From DATNPH01 sp036703315 (GTDB taxonomy: Bacteria; Cyanobacteriota; Cyanobacteriia; Cyanobacteriales; Coleofasciculaceae), in contig DATNPH010000023.1 in assembly GCA_036703315.1 (NCBI GenBank), positions 1 to 40,250 of the forward strand: 40,250 bases of DNA. The letters are read 5' to 3'. A model generated the notes under the pieces. It was not told the origin of the DNA, did no database searches, and saw nothing but the letters and a program-made list of their open reading frames with translations. Shown in pieces: positions 8,680-17,004 of the stretch (positions within the stretch are counted from its first letter, which is position 1; each line of letters starts with the position of its first letter). The position numbers and the translations under genes are program-made.

Positions 8680-9327
8680 ATGCAACTTCTGACAGACCCT
8701 TTTTCGGTCAGCTCACTTATAGTAACCAGTATTGCCTTTATGGTAATTATTTTGGTATTTGCTATAGGGCTTGCTACTTTACTCGGTGTTTATGAAAAAA
8801 GAAAATCAATAAAAGAAAAAAGGGAACTGAAAGAGGAAATAGACAATTACTTAGGTCTCCTTCAAGAATATCAAGGAGATGTTTTAGCGTTAATTACACG
8901 AAATCTAACTCTTCTAAGGGAAGCCTATATTATCTGTAAACAACAAGTAAGGAATGTTTTTTCAACTGCCATATTTGTCTGTTGCCTAGGCTTTATAGTT
9001 TTTGCTACGGGTATCATTGTTTTTTCCTCGCAAGGTAATATTGCGATTTTAGTTTGCTCTACCAGTGCTGGAACTGTTATAGAAATAGTAGCAGCACTAA
9101 TATTTTGGATTTATAGTAAGTCACTAGAGCAGCTCAACACATTTCACAAAACTTTTTATGAAAATCAAAAACTTGTAAGTTCTATTCATTTAATTGATGG
9201 TGTTTCGGAAACAAATAAAGATGCTCTCTATGCTTACATTGTTCAAAATATCATTGGTAATGGCAGTCCTGTTGATTTCAGCCTTTTAGTCAACTCTGCC
9301 AAACCAAGGAAAACTAACTTGGGATAA
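8680..9327 (+). CDS. Membrane protein resembling the TRADD-N-associated membrane family
   Basis: The 215-residue protein has a hydrophobic segment at about 12-37, a charged coiled-coil stretch (38-65), a helical-hairpin pair of membrane segments at about 92-116 and 121-145, and a cytosolic C-terminal helical region (146-215) containing LEQLNTFHKTFYENQKLV. This layout and the C-terminal motif resemble the two-transmembrane module found fused to or encoded with TRADD-N-like domains in cyanobacteria, families proposed to act in bacterial immunity-like signalling. No TRADD-N domain or partner gene is seen nearby. The gene is notably A+T-rich compared with its neighbour at 9367, which may hint at transfer. 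The family call is from memory of motif layout and is tentative; that it is a membrane protein is clear. Confidence 0.6.
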   Translation: MQLLTDPFSVSSLIVTSIAFMVIILVFAIGLATLLGVYEKRKSIKEKRELKEEIDNYLGLLQEYQGDVLALITRNLTLLREAYIICKQQVRNVFSTAIFVCCLGFIVFATGIIVFSSQGNIAILVCSTSAGTVIEIVAALIFWIYSKSLEQLNTFHKTFYENQKLVSSIHLIDGVSETNKDALYAYIVQNIIGNGSPVDFSLLVNSAKPRKTNLG

Positions 9328-9366
9328 GCGAACAGAACGAAGCATGACAAAGCCCAGATTTAAAAA

Positions 9367-10689
9367 ATGACTACAAAGCCCAAAATTATTGTCCTAGATG
9401 ATGACCCCACTGGTTCCCAAACAGTTCACAGCTGCCTACTGCTGACACGCTGGGATGTAGAGACATTACGGTTGGGACTAGGCGATGAATCACCGATATT
9501 TTTTGTCTTGACCAATACAAGAGCACTCACATCGGAGCAAGCCACCACTGTTACAAGAGAAGTCTGCCATAACCTCAAAATCGCTTTGGAAGCTGAGGGA
9601 ATTAAGGATTTCCTGGTTGTTAGTCGTTCTGACTCAACCTTGCGGGGGCATTACCCGGTGGAAACAGACGCAATTGCCGAAGAAGTCGGACCCTTCAACG
9701 CCCATTTCTTAGTCCCTGCTTTCTTTGAAGGGGGACGAATTACCCGTGAGAGTGTGCATTACCTGATAATTGATGGTGTTCCAACGCCTGTGCATGAAAC
9801 TGAGTTTGCTCGTGACTCAGTTTTTGGCTATCACCACAGCTATTTGCCAGATTATGTAGAAGAGAAAACCAAAGGTCGTATCCAGGCTAAGTCTGTAGAG
9901 CGATTTTTACTTGATGATATTCGTCGTGGGAGTTTGGAACGCCTTGAGAATCTCAGCGACAATCAGTGTGGTGTTGTTGATGCTGAAACTCAAGCGGATT
10001 TAGATAAGTTTGCTGCAGATGTCCTAGCGGCTGCTGCCCAGGGCAAACACTTCCTATTTCGTAGTGCCGCTAGCTTGTTAACGTCTCTTGCCAGTCTTGG
10101 TGCTCAGCCAGTGGCGGCAGCGGATATGGCTCAGTATGTGCGGCAAGGGAAGCCTGGAGTTGTGATTGTGGGTTCTCATGTTAAAAAGACAACACAACAG
10201 TTAGAGCGTCTATTGCAAGCACCAGGTATTGTAGGCGTCGAGATAGATGTAGCTCATTTGCTAGATGAGTCACAAGTGCAACGAGACGCGCTACTGGAAA
10301 GTATCACAGAACGTGTCCAGGAAATTCATGCGGATGGGAAGACACCTGTGGTTTATACCAGTCGTCAGGAACTGGTGTTCAATGATGTTCAAACACGTTT
10401 GGAGTTTGGGGTAGCTGTTTCCGCTTTATTGATGGATACTGTGCGGCGGTTGCCATCGGATATCGGGTTTTTAATTAGTAAGGGAGGCATTACCTCCAAC
10501 GATGTCTTGAGTACTGGTCTTGCTCTAAGGTCAGCGCGGCTACTGGGTCAGATTATCGCCGGATGCTCAGTTGTCCGGACACCTGCTGACCATCCCCAGT
10601 TTCCTAATTTGCCGGTGGTGTTATTCCCTGGCAATGTGGGAGATGCTGATGCCTTAGTCACGACTTACCAGCGGCTGAGTCAACGCTAG
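9367..10689 (+). CDS. Four-carbon acid sugar kinase family protein (DUF1537)
   Basis: The 440-residue protein matches the kinase family that phosphorylates four-carbon acid sugars such as threonate or erythronate with ATP. The N-terminal substrate domain begins with LDDDPTGSQ (about 10-18), followed by RSDSTLRGHYP (about 97-107), the hallmark substrate-side motif. The C-terminal nucleotide domain has ISKGGITSNDVL and ends with LFPGNVGDADALV. Length is normal. No dehydrogenase, aldolase or isomerase of an acid-sugar catabolic pathway is adjacent, so the substrate is uncertain and a role in metabolite salvage or repair is possible. Confidence 0.88.
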   Translation: MTTKPKIIVLDDDPTGSQTVHSCLLLTRWDVETLRLGLGDESPIFFVLTNTRALTSEQATTVTREVCHNLKIALEAEGIKDFLVVSRSDSTLRGHYPVETDAIAEEVGPFNAHFLVPAFFEGGRITRESVHYLIIDGVPTPVHETEFARDSVFGYHHSYLPDYVEEKTKGRIQAKSVERFLLDDIRRGSLERLENLSDNQCGVVDAETQADLDKFAADVLAAAAQGKHFLFRSAASLLTSLASLGAQPVAAADMAQYVRQGKPGVVIVGSHVKKTTQQLERLLQAPGIVGVEIDVAHLLDESQVQRDALLESITERVQEIHADGKTPVVYTSRQELVFNDVQTRLEFGVAVSALLMDTVRRLPSDIGFLISKGGITSNDVLSTGLALRSARLLGQIIAGCSVVRTPADHPQFPNLPVVLFPGNVGDADALVTTYQRLSQR

Positions 10690-11070
10690 TGGCTAATTGC
10701 TAATCCTAATTGCTAGTTGTCTGTTTGCCATTAGCAAAAAACGAGGATTTGATTAGACCTCTTGCATAAATCCGATTGACCCCCTCATTCTCCCGCAAGG
10801 GGCGGAAGAAATCTTGCTCCCTCCCCGTTGCGGGTATGGTCATTTAACCGGATTTGATAGGACGAATATTTCCCTAACGCTATACCTGTGATTTTGGTCA
10901 CATCAGGGGTTGATTTCAGTCACAGGGTCGTCAGAGCTACGTCATGCCTCAAGCTGATAAGGTTCACAGTTTCGTGCCATTAAGTTCACCATTTTTCAGG
11001 ATTTAGCTCAATAAATATCCAAGAGGAATCCCTGAGGATTGACACCGTCAGTTCATTAGGAACGAAAGGT
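10690..11070. other. Intergenic region with nested inverted repeats
   Basis: No gene was found in these 381 bases. An imperfect nested inverted repeat spans 10768-10855: AAATCCG (10768-10774) pairs with CGGATTT (10849-10855), GACC (10778-10781) with GGTC (10838-10841), and CCCGCAA (10792-10798) with TTGCGGG (10828-10834). This looks like a small dispersed repeat or a miniature element. The rest, up to the pentapeptide gene, probably holds its promoter and leader. Confidence 0.55.
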
Positions 11071-11562
11071 ATGCAATTCTCAGAGCAAGGCATCTATTAC
11101 AAATCTTCAGCTCCTACGGCTGCCAATAAAACGAGAAATCTGCTACGGAAGCTGAGATTTCTAAACATGTCTTCCGAGCAACTGCTGAACCTCTATGCAT
11201 TAGAAGAACGGGATTTTCGTGGAGTCAACCTAAGTCAGCAAATCCTGAGTGGAGTAGACCTAAAGGGGGCAGACTTGAGTGAGGCAAAGCTTGAACACGC
11301 TGTGCTAGAGAGAGCTGACCTAACAAGAGCCAACTTAAGGAGGGCAGACCTAAGGAATGTTCACTTAAAGGGGGCAGACCTAAGTTGGGCAAACTTGCGG
11401 GAGGCAAACTTGCAGGGAGCCAACATGCGCGGAGCGGACTTGACTGGAGCGGACTTGACTGGAGCGGACTTGGGTGGGGCGATATTGCCTGACGGATCGA
11501 TTCTTTTAACTAGTGATCCATCTAGCGTCCTGAACTGTATCAGCGATCGCTTGCGCTCCTAA
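11071..11562 (+). CDS. Pentapeptide-repeat protein
   Basis: After an N-terminal segment of about 45 residues (KTRNLLRKLRFLNMSSEQLL), residues 50-145 are built of consecutive A(D/N)LXX pentapeptides (LKGADLSEAKLEHAVLERAD and onward), which fold into a right-handed quadrilateral beta-helix. Such proteins are abundant in cyanobacteria; specific functions are mostly unknown. Three tandem copies of a 15-bp unit (11431-11475) encode the last repeats and indicate recent repeat expansion. The start ATG at 11071 follows GAAAGG. No signal peptide or membrane segment is evident. Confidence 0.9.
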   Translation: MQFSEQGIYYKSSAPTAANKTRNLLRKLRFLNMSSEQLLNLYALEERDFRGVNLSQQILSGVDLKGADLSEAKLEHAVLERADLTRANLRRADLRNVHLKGADLSWANLREANLQGANMRGADLTGADLTGADLGGAILPDGSILLTSDPSSVLNCISDRLRS

Positions 11563-11863
11563 CCTTCCTTAAAATCTCAAGAAAGGCGATCGCACCTCAT
11601 TCCTAAATCTAGTCTGACGCAACTTGCTCTCAAAGCGAGCAAAGAAGCTTTCTCAGCTGCAACTAAATTATTCCTGGCGCTGGAAGTTTTTGCGCTAGAA
11701 GCCAAAAACTTTAGAGGCTAGGGAGTAAGCGGATAGGAGAAATAACTAAAATCCAGTAACTAATTTCCTATTTCCCATCAATGAATTCTCCACCAGAACT
11801 TGCTCTTGGGGTACTATGTCGTTTACTCTAGTCGTTTGCTGCCGATGCTTAGCTTGTTGTTGA
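11563..11863. other. Intergenic region upstream of minC
   Basis: No gene was found in about 300 bases. One HIP1 octamer is present near 11586. AAGTTTTTG (11684-11692) is perfectly repeated in inverse at 11703-11711, a 9-bp hairpin without a following T-run, so a terminator role is doubtful. The minC promoter presumably lies here, but I could not pick out -35/-10 boxes with confidence. Confidence 0.45.
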
Positions 11864-12655
11864 ATGACTTCTGATTCTGCCCAGCATACACAAGTTTCAA
11901 CGGTTCCCCAAAGCGACTTGGTTGTAGATAGCCAGGTACAAGTTCGCTTGAAAAGCGAGGGGGAACGACTGCTGTTAATCTTCCCGCCGGAAGCAGAAAT
12001 GCCTGGTGCTGCCAACTGGTCTGACTTATGGCAGCAGCTAAAGCATCGTCTCAATGCCGGTGAGCGCTTTTGGCAAGCCAACTCGATAGTCCATTTGATG
12101 GCTCAAGACCGATTGCTCGATGGACAAAAGCTACAGGCGATCGCAGATGCCCTTTCTGAAGTCCAGCTACAACTTGTACGAGTTTACACAACGCGACGGC
12201 AAACCGCTGTTGCTGCTGCTGCCGCTGGTTACTCGGTGGAGCAACAACCTCCCACTTATTCTCTTAATCAAACGCCTTCTGAACCTGCCGAGTTACTTGC
12301 AGAACCCTTATACTTGCAACTAACTGTTCGTTCGGGTATTGAGATTCGCCATCCTGGCACTATTGTTATATTAGGAGACTTAAATCCGGGCGGTTCAGTA
12401 GTCGCAGCCGGCGATATTTTCGTCTGGGGGCGTCTACGTGGGGTTGCTCATGCTGGTGCCAATGGCAATCGCAACTGTCGGATTATGGCACTACAAATGG
12501 AACCAACTCAGCTACGGATTGCTGATGCTGTAGCTAGGGCACCGGAAAAGGCGCTATCTCAGTTTTATCCTGAGGTTGCTTATGTGGCACCTGAGGGGAT
12601 TCGTATCGCCAGAGCGGCTGATTTTGCTAAGACCAACATTGCGTTGAATACATGA
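11864..12655 (+). CDS. minC: Septum site-determining protein MinC
   Basis: MinC is the FtsZ inhibitor that, recruited to the membrane by MinD, keeps the division ring at mid-cell. The 263-residue protein has a long variable N-terminal domain and the conserved C-terminal beta-helix (RSGIEIRHPGTIVILGDLNP, then GGSVVAAGDIFVWGRLRGVAHAG), which mediates dimerisation and MinD binding. About 40 extra residues including an alanine run (122-132) link the two domains. The stop overlaps the minD start by 4 bases (ATGA), so MinC and MinD are translationally coupled. Confidence 0.95.
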   Translation: MTSDSAQHTQVSTVPQSDLVVDSQVQVRLKSEGERLLLIFPPEAEMPGAANWSDLWQQLKHRLNAGERFWQANSIVHLMAQDRLLDGQKLQAIADALSEVQLQLVRVYTTRRQTAVAAAAAGYSVEQQPPTYSLNQTPSEPAELLAEPLYLQLTVRSGIEIRHPGTIVILGDLNPGGSVVAAGDIFVWGRLRGVAHAGANGNRNCRIMALQMEPTQLRIADAVARAPEKALSQFYPEVAYVAPEGIRIARAADFAKTNIALNT

Positions 12656-13449
12656 GTCGTATTATTGTCATCACCTCTGGAAAAGGAGGGGTGGGAAAAA
12701 CTACTGTTACTGCTAATTTAGGGATGGCGATCGCACGATTGGGTCGCCGAGTTGCTTTGGTCGATGCAGATTTTGGTTTGAGAAACTTAGATTTGCTGCT
12801 GGGACTGGAAAATCGAGTAGTCTATACAGCCATTGATGTCCTATCGGGTCAATGTCGGTTAGAACAGGCTTTGGTAAAAGACAAGCGGCAAGAAGGAGTG
12901 GTACTGCTACCTGCGGCTCAAAGCCGGACGAAAGAAGTCGTAAGCCCTGACCAAATGAAAAAGCTAGTGGGCGCATTAGCTGAGAAGTATGAATACGTTA
13001 TAGTTGACAGCCCAGCAGGAATTGAAAGGGGTTTCCAAAACGCGATCGCCGCGGCTCAGGAAGCCTTGATTGTCACTACGCCAGAAATTGCCGCTGTACG
13101 AGACGCTGACCGGGTTGTAGGCTTACTGGAAGCGCAAGGCATCAAACGCACTCACCTGATTGTTAACCGTCTCAAACCAGCAATGGTGCAGGCTAATCAG
13201 ATGATGTCTGTCGAGGATGTCCAAGAAATCCTTGCTATTCCCTTAATCGGTATCATACCCGACGACGAGCGTGTCATTGTCTCCAGCAACCGGGGTGAAC
13301 CTTTGGTATTGGCAGATAACATCTCCCTGCCTGGAATAGCCGTAAACAACATTGCTCGGCGCTTACAAGGCGAAAAAATTCCCTTCCTTGACTTGATGGC
13401 AGAACACGACAGCATCATTAACCGTATCCGTCGCTTGTTCCGAGGTTAA
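12652..13449 (+). CDS. minD: Septum site-determining ATPase MinD
   Basis: MinD is the ParA-type membrane-binding ATPase that carries MinC to the membrane and is displaced by MinE. The deviant Walker A is at 11-18 (KGGVGKTT), VDADFGLRNLD follows at about 37-47, and the C-terminal amphipathic membrane-targeting helix is INRIRRLFRG. Length (265 residues) is standard. The gene is coupled to minC and lies 101 bases before minE. Confidence 0.97.
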   Translation: MSRIIVITSGKGGVGKTTVTANLGMAIARLGRRVALVDADFGLRNLDLLLGLENRVVYTAIDVLSGQCRLEQALVKDKRQEGVVLLPAAQSRTKEVVSPDQMKKLVGALAEKYEYVIVDSPAGIERGFQNAIAAAQEALIVTTPEIAAVRDADRVVGLLEAQGIKRTHLIVNRLKPAMVQANQMMSVEDVQEILAIPLIGIIPDDERVIVSSNRGEPLVLADNISLPGIAVNNIARRLQGEKIPFLDLMAEHDSIINRIRRLFRG

Positions 13450-13550
13450 GTTCACAGCTTTAAGTTTTGAAGTTCAAACCACTCATTACCCCACAGCTAT
13501 TTGTGACATTCAACATCTCCCACTCCTAACCGTGCATATCCACCACCCCT

Positions 13551-13856
13551 ATGAGCGCCATGATTAGCGATCTTCTGGAACGACTTTTTCCCTGGACTGG
13601 TGCCAGTAGCAGTCGAGCGGAAGTCAAACGCCGCCTAAAACTGGTAATTGCCCATGATCGGGCTGACCTCACCCCTAAAATGATTGAGGCGATGCGCAAT
13701 GAAATATTGGAAGTCGTCTCTCGTTACGTTGAGCTCGATCAAGAGGGGTTGGAGTTTTCCTTGGATAGCAACGAACGGGCAACAGCATTGATTGCTAATC
13801 TACCCATCCGGCGAGTTAAGGAAGAATCACAAGTCGCTTCTTTAGAGTTAGAGTGA
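13551..13856 (+). CDS. minE: Cell division topological specificity factor MinE
   Basis: MinE stimulates MinD ATPase and drives its release from the poles. The N-terminal membrane/MinD-binding helix (MISDLLERLFPW) is followed by the anti-MinCD segment (VKRRLKLVIAHDRADLTP) and the dimerisation beta-alpha-beta domain (about 38-90). Two ATG codons four residues apart (13551 and 13560) could serve as start; the first is taken here. At 101 residues it is slightly longer than the E. coli protein. It completes the minCDE cluster. Confidence 0.95.
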   Translation: MSAMISDLLERLFPWTGASSSRAEVKRRLKLVIAHDRADLTPKMIEAMRNEILEVVSRYVELDQEGLEFSLDSNERATALIANLPIRRVKEESQVASLELE

Positions 13857-14320
13857 CATCCTTCGTCACACAAGGGCGGCAATTGTCAGGAGGCTGTTGG
13901 CGAATCCCCAAAATGTAACGGCTCAACTCCTTTCTGGAGCAAGGGAAGTGGAAAGGGATCTGACCCCTCTTCAAGTAGGCAACAGACGAAATTAAACGTA
14001 GGGTGGGCAGTGCCTACCAAATCTTGCAATTCAACCCATGAGGAAACGGTGGCACTGCCCACCTTAAAACTTCCAAGATTAAGGTGACAGATAGACACAA
14101 CAGACGCAGAGAATACTGCGATCAAATTTTTCGCGCTACCGTGTCTCTCACTCACCGTATCTTCGTTCGAGAAATAAGTATTACCCGATTCAGAACCTCA
14201 AATAAGTAGGGTAAATCTTCAAACAGATTCAGCATCCTTTCAGTGGTAACCTGTAGAAAGAGATTTCTAAATGTAAAGACTGTTTACCAGTATTTGAAAG
14301 GTAGCTTCACAAAATAGAAC
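13857..14320. other. Intergenic region before atpD with an inverted repeat
   Basis: These 464 bases carry no credible gene. GGTGGGCAGTGCC at 14002-14014 is repeated exactly in inverse at 14051-14063, a member of the same palindromic family seen after atpD (15794-15810). The final ~160 bases, A+T-richer, should contain the atp promoter and leader. A - strand open frame across 13886-14155 is made largely of the repeat and is not considered a gene. Confidence 0.6.
14002..14063. repeat. Palindromic repeat, GGTGGGCA family (copy 1)
   Basis: The arms 14002-14014 and 14051-14063 are 13-bp perfect inverted repeats with a 36-base spacer. The core GTAGGGTGGGCA is shared with the copy at 15790-15810, so this is a dispersed REP-like family rather than a gene-specific hairpin. 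Confidence 0.75.
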
Positions 14321-15775
14321 ATGGTCACCACCACAGAAAAGGCAAATATTGGCGCTATTACCCAAATCATCGGCCCTGTTGTCGATGTTGAATTTGCTAG
14401 CGGCAAGATGCCGCAAATTTATAATGCCTTGAAAATTGAAGGCAAGAATGCAGCCGGACAAGATGTCTCCGTCACCTGCGAAGTGCAGCAGCTCCTGGGT
14501 GACAACCAGGTACGAGCCGTTGCCATGAGTACCACCGATGGGCTGGTGCGCGGTATGGAAGCGGTAGACACAGGTGCCCCCATTAATGTACCAGTAGGCA
14601 CTGCTACTCTGGGTCGGATTTTCAACGTGCTGGGTGAACCTGTTGACAACAAAGGTCCCGTCAATGCCCAGGAGACATTCCCGATTCACCGACCTGCTCC
14701 TAAACTGACCGACCTGGAAACCAAGCCTTCTGTCTTTGAAACCGGGATTAAAGTGATCGACTTGCTGACTCCCTATCGGCGTGGTGGCAAAATTGGTCTG
14801 TTTGGCGGTGCGGGTGTCGGTAAGACCGTGATCATGATGGAGCTGATCAACAACATTGCCACCAATCATGGTGGAGTGTCTGTGTTCGGCGGTGTGGGTG
14901 AGCGTACTCGCGAGGGAAATGACCTATACAACGAAATGATCGAGTCAGGGGTCATTAATAAAGACAATCCTGGCGAATCGAAGATCGCGCTAGTTTACGG
15001 TCAGATGAACGAACCACCCGGAGCCAGAATGCGGGTTGGTCTTTCTGCTCTGACGATGGCTGAGTACTTCCGGGATGTCAACAAGCAGGACGTGCTACTG
15101 TTCATCGACAACATCTTCCGGTTTGTGCAAGCGGGTTCGGAAGTATCAGCGCTACTAGGTCGGATGCCGTCTGCGGTAGGATATCAGCCGACTTTGGGAA
15201 CCGACATGGGAGATTTGCAAGAGCGCATTACCTCGACAACCGAAGGCTCCATTACCTCGGTTCAAGCGGTTTATGTGCCAGCAGACGACTTAACTGACCC
15301 GGCACCCGCTACGACGTTTGCTCACTTGGATGGAACAACGGTGTTGTCTCGTGGCTTGGCAGCTAAAGGGATTTACCCAGCTGTAGACCCACTGGGTTCA
15401 ACTTCGACAATGCTTCAACCCAATATTGTGGGTGACAACCATTACGACACCGCTCGTGCTGTCCAGGCAACGCTACAGCGTTACAAAGAACTTCAAGACA
15501 TCATCGCGATTCTGGGCTTGGATGAGTTGTCTGAAGATGACCGACTTACGGTAGCTCGTGCCCGGAAGCTAGAGCGCTTTTTGTCACAGCCCTTCTTTGT
15601 CGCGGAAGTGTTCACGGGCTCTCCTGGTAAGTATGTCTCGCTGGAAGAAACGATTAAGGGCTTCAAGCAGATTCTCTCTGGTGAACTAGATGATCTGCCG
15701 GAGCAGGCGTTCTACCTAGTCGGCAACATTGACGAAGCGATCGCCAAAGCCGAGAAAATCAAGTCCGGTAAATAG
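14321..15775 (+). CDS. atpD: ATP synthase F1 subunit beta
   Basis: The catalytic beta subunit (484 residues) of the thylakoid/plasma-membrane F1Fo ATP synthase; called atpB in cyanobacterial and plastid nomenclature. Walker A is at 162-169 (GGAGVGKT), with the following VGERTREGNDLY, the catalytic Glu region, and Walker B LLFIDNIFRF. The gene is complete and highly conserved. It is followed after 73 bases by the epsilon subunit gene, the usual two-gene atpB-atpE operon of cyanobacteria, separate from the main atp operon. Confidence 0.98.
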   Translation: MVTTTEKANIGAITQIIGPVVDVEFASGKMPQIYNALKIEGKNAAGQDVSVTCEVQQLLGDNQVRAVAMSTTDGLVRGMEAVDTGAPINVPVGTATLGRIFNVLGEPVDNKGPVNAQETFPIHRPAPKLTDLETKPSVFETGIKVIDLLTPYRRGGKIGLFGGAGVGKTVIMMELINNIATNHGGVSVFGGVGERTREGNDLYNEMIESGVINKDNPGESKIALVYGQMNEPPGARMRVGLSALTMAEYFRDVNKQDVLLFIDNIFRFVQAGSEVSALLGRMPSAVGYQPTLGTDMGDLQERITSTTEGSITSVQAVYVPADDLTDPAPATTFAHLDGTTVLSRGLAAKGIYPAVDPLGSTSTMLQPNIVGDNHYDTARAVQATLQRYKELQDIIAILGLDELSEDDRLTVARARKLERFLSQPFFVAEVFTGSPGKYVSLEETIKGFKQILSGELDDLPEQAFYLVGNIDEAIAKAEKIKSGK

Positions 15776-15793
15776 TCATCAAAACGTAAGTAG

Positions 15794-15810
15794 GGTGGGC
15801 AATGCCCACC
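15794..15810. repeat. Palindromic repeat, GGTGGGCA family (copy 2)
   Basis: GGTGGGCA (15794-15801), a one-base spacer and TGCCCACC (15803-15810) form a perfect short palindrome in the 73-base gap between the beta and epsilon subunit genes. It belongs to the family of the copy at 14002-14063. Its position inside an operon could affect mRNA processing or the ratio of the two products, but that is speculation. Confidence 0.75.
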
Positions 15811-15848
15811 TGACAAACAATTAACAACTAACAACAAATAACTAACAG

Positions 15849-16259
15849 ATGACCTTAACTGTTCGTGTAATTGCTCCCGACAAAACAGTCTGGGACTCTG
15901 AAGCTGAGGAAGTAATTCTGCCTAGCACTACGGGTCAGCTGGGTATATTGTCGGGTCACGCTCCACTTTTGTCGGCTTTGGACATTGGTGTAATGCGAGT
16001 TCGTCCTGGGAAAGACTGGGTGGCGATCGCGTTAATGGGTGGATTCGCTGAAGTCGAAAACAACGAAGTGACGATTCTCGTTAACGGTGCGGAGCGGGGC
16101 GACTCAATTGATCGGGAAGCGGCGAGTACGGCGTTTACACAAGCCCAATCTCGTCTCGATCAAGTCCAGGGTAGTGACAATCGTCAGGAAAAAATCCAGG
16201 CTAATCAAGCCTTGAAAAGGGCGCGCGCCCGTTTTCAAGCGGCTGGTGGAATGGTCTAA
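15849..16259 (+). CDS. atpC: ATP synthase F1 subunit epsilon
   Basis: The 136-residue epsilon subunit (atpE in plastid/cyanobacterial naming) couples rotor and catalytic head and restrains ATP hydrolysis. It shows the N-terminal beta-sandwich (MTLTVRVIAPDKTVWD, then LPSTTGQLGILSGHAPLL) and the C-terminal two-helix part from about residue 90. Length is normal. A Rho-independent terminator follows at 16280, ending the operon. Confidence 0.97.
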   Translation: MTLTVRVIAPDKTVWDSEAEEVILPSTTGQLGILSGHAPLLSALDIGVMRVRPGKDWVAIALMGGFAEVENNEVTILVNGAERGDSIDREAASTAFTQAQSRLDQVQGSDNRQEKIQANQALKRARARFQAAGGMV

Positions 16260-16279
16260 AAAAAGTTCCGAATACACAA

Positions 16280-16301
16280 GTAGCCCCTTTGGGGCTGCTT
16301 T
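16280..16301 (+). terminator. Terminator of the atpD-atpC operon
   Basis: GTAGCCCC (16280-16287), loop TTT, and GGGGCTGC (16291-16298) form an 8-bp stem with one G-T pair, followed by TTTGCT. It lies about 20 bases after the atpC stop. Confidence 0.7.
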
Positions 16302-16463
16302 GCTAATAGGAGTTTATAATTACTCCATTCCAGGGTTTCTTGTGAACTCCTGAACTATTTTTCTATAAAAAACAAAAAGGCAAAAGAAAGAACAAGTTCT
16401 TTTCTTTTGCCTTCCCTTTAATTAAAAAGGGGAGCAGATTTTGCCTTTCACTTTTTCCCTGGA

Positions 16464-16763
16464 TTAAGCACTGCCAGTAAACGTCACTTCCGGAAACTTT
16501 GATTGAGCTTCCGACATGGGACGATTTCTACCTTCCTCTTGCCAGTAATTAATGACTTCTGTAGCTTTGTTGAGCAACTCAACCCGCTCACCTTCAGAAA
16601 TCCAGTGCTTGGCCTCAAGTTCATCTTTCAGCTGTTCCCAAGCGTCGGCACGAGGCCAGAAAAAGTAAGAGGTCAGGGGGCTAGTACCTTTACCTACAAT
16701 TTGGTCAACGGCTAGCGCCACATTATCGTCCAACCAAAGAACTTTTAGAATAAATCTCGACAA
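16464..16763 (-). CDS. ycf65: PSRP-3/Ycf65 family 30S ribosomal protein
   Basis: This 99-residue protein is the cyanobacterial form of plastid-specific ribosomal protein 3, a small-subunit protein found only in cyanobacteria and plastids. The signature stretch VDQIVGKGTSPLTSYFFWPR (about 19-38) and the ending EVINYWQEEGRNRPMSEAQS are typical. The start is TTG at 16763: the preceding codon in frame is a stop, and a strong GGAGG lies just upstream. It stands alone and converges on the ATP synthase operon. Confidence 0.93.
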   Translation of the reverse strand: MSRFILKVLWLDDNVALAVDQIVGKGTSPLTSYFFWPRADAWEQLKDELEAKHWISEGERVELLNKATEVINYWQEEGRNRPMSEAQSKFPEVTFTGSA

Positions 16764-16843
16764 TCACACCTCCAAGGGTATCCAGGCTTGCTTCAAATTA
16801 CTTTATGATCTTTAAATTTTACCTTATTTCAGCAAGAAGGCTC

Positions 16844-16928
16844 TCACTGAACCCGCAAGGGTCAGTGACACTCCCCAATTGTTGGCTAAAAAGAAATGCC
16901 CTTTAACCGATACTGAGGGCTTTTTGAT
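16844..16928 (+). other. Tandem hairpins with terminator-like end
   Basis: TCACTGA plus CCC (16844-16854) pairs with GGGTCAGTGA (16859-16868) around a GCAA tetraloop with one bulged A. About 30 bases later GCCCT (16898-16902) pairs with AGGGC (16916-16920), followed by TTTTTG. No + strand gene ends here, so it may close a small RNA, or it may be the left remains of the dead insertion sequence downstream. Confidence 0.45.
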
Positions 16929-17004
16929 GTTAGGGAGAGGCGGAGTTGAGTTTTCAGCACTTTCTGTAGTAATCTTACCGTAAATAAACAAACACCCCAT
17001 CCCA

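Noticed and set aside
13886..14155. 89-codon open frame on the - strand upstream of atpD
   Set aside because: It is made largely of a palindromic repeat (14002-14063), has low-complexity composition and resembles no protein; treated as chance.
14267..14869. 200-codon open frame opposite the start of atpD
   Set aside because: It lies fully antisense to a highly conserved gene and has no recognisable motif.
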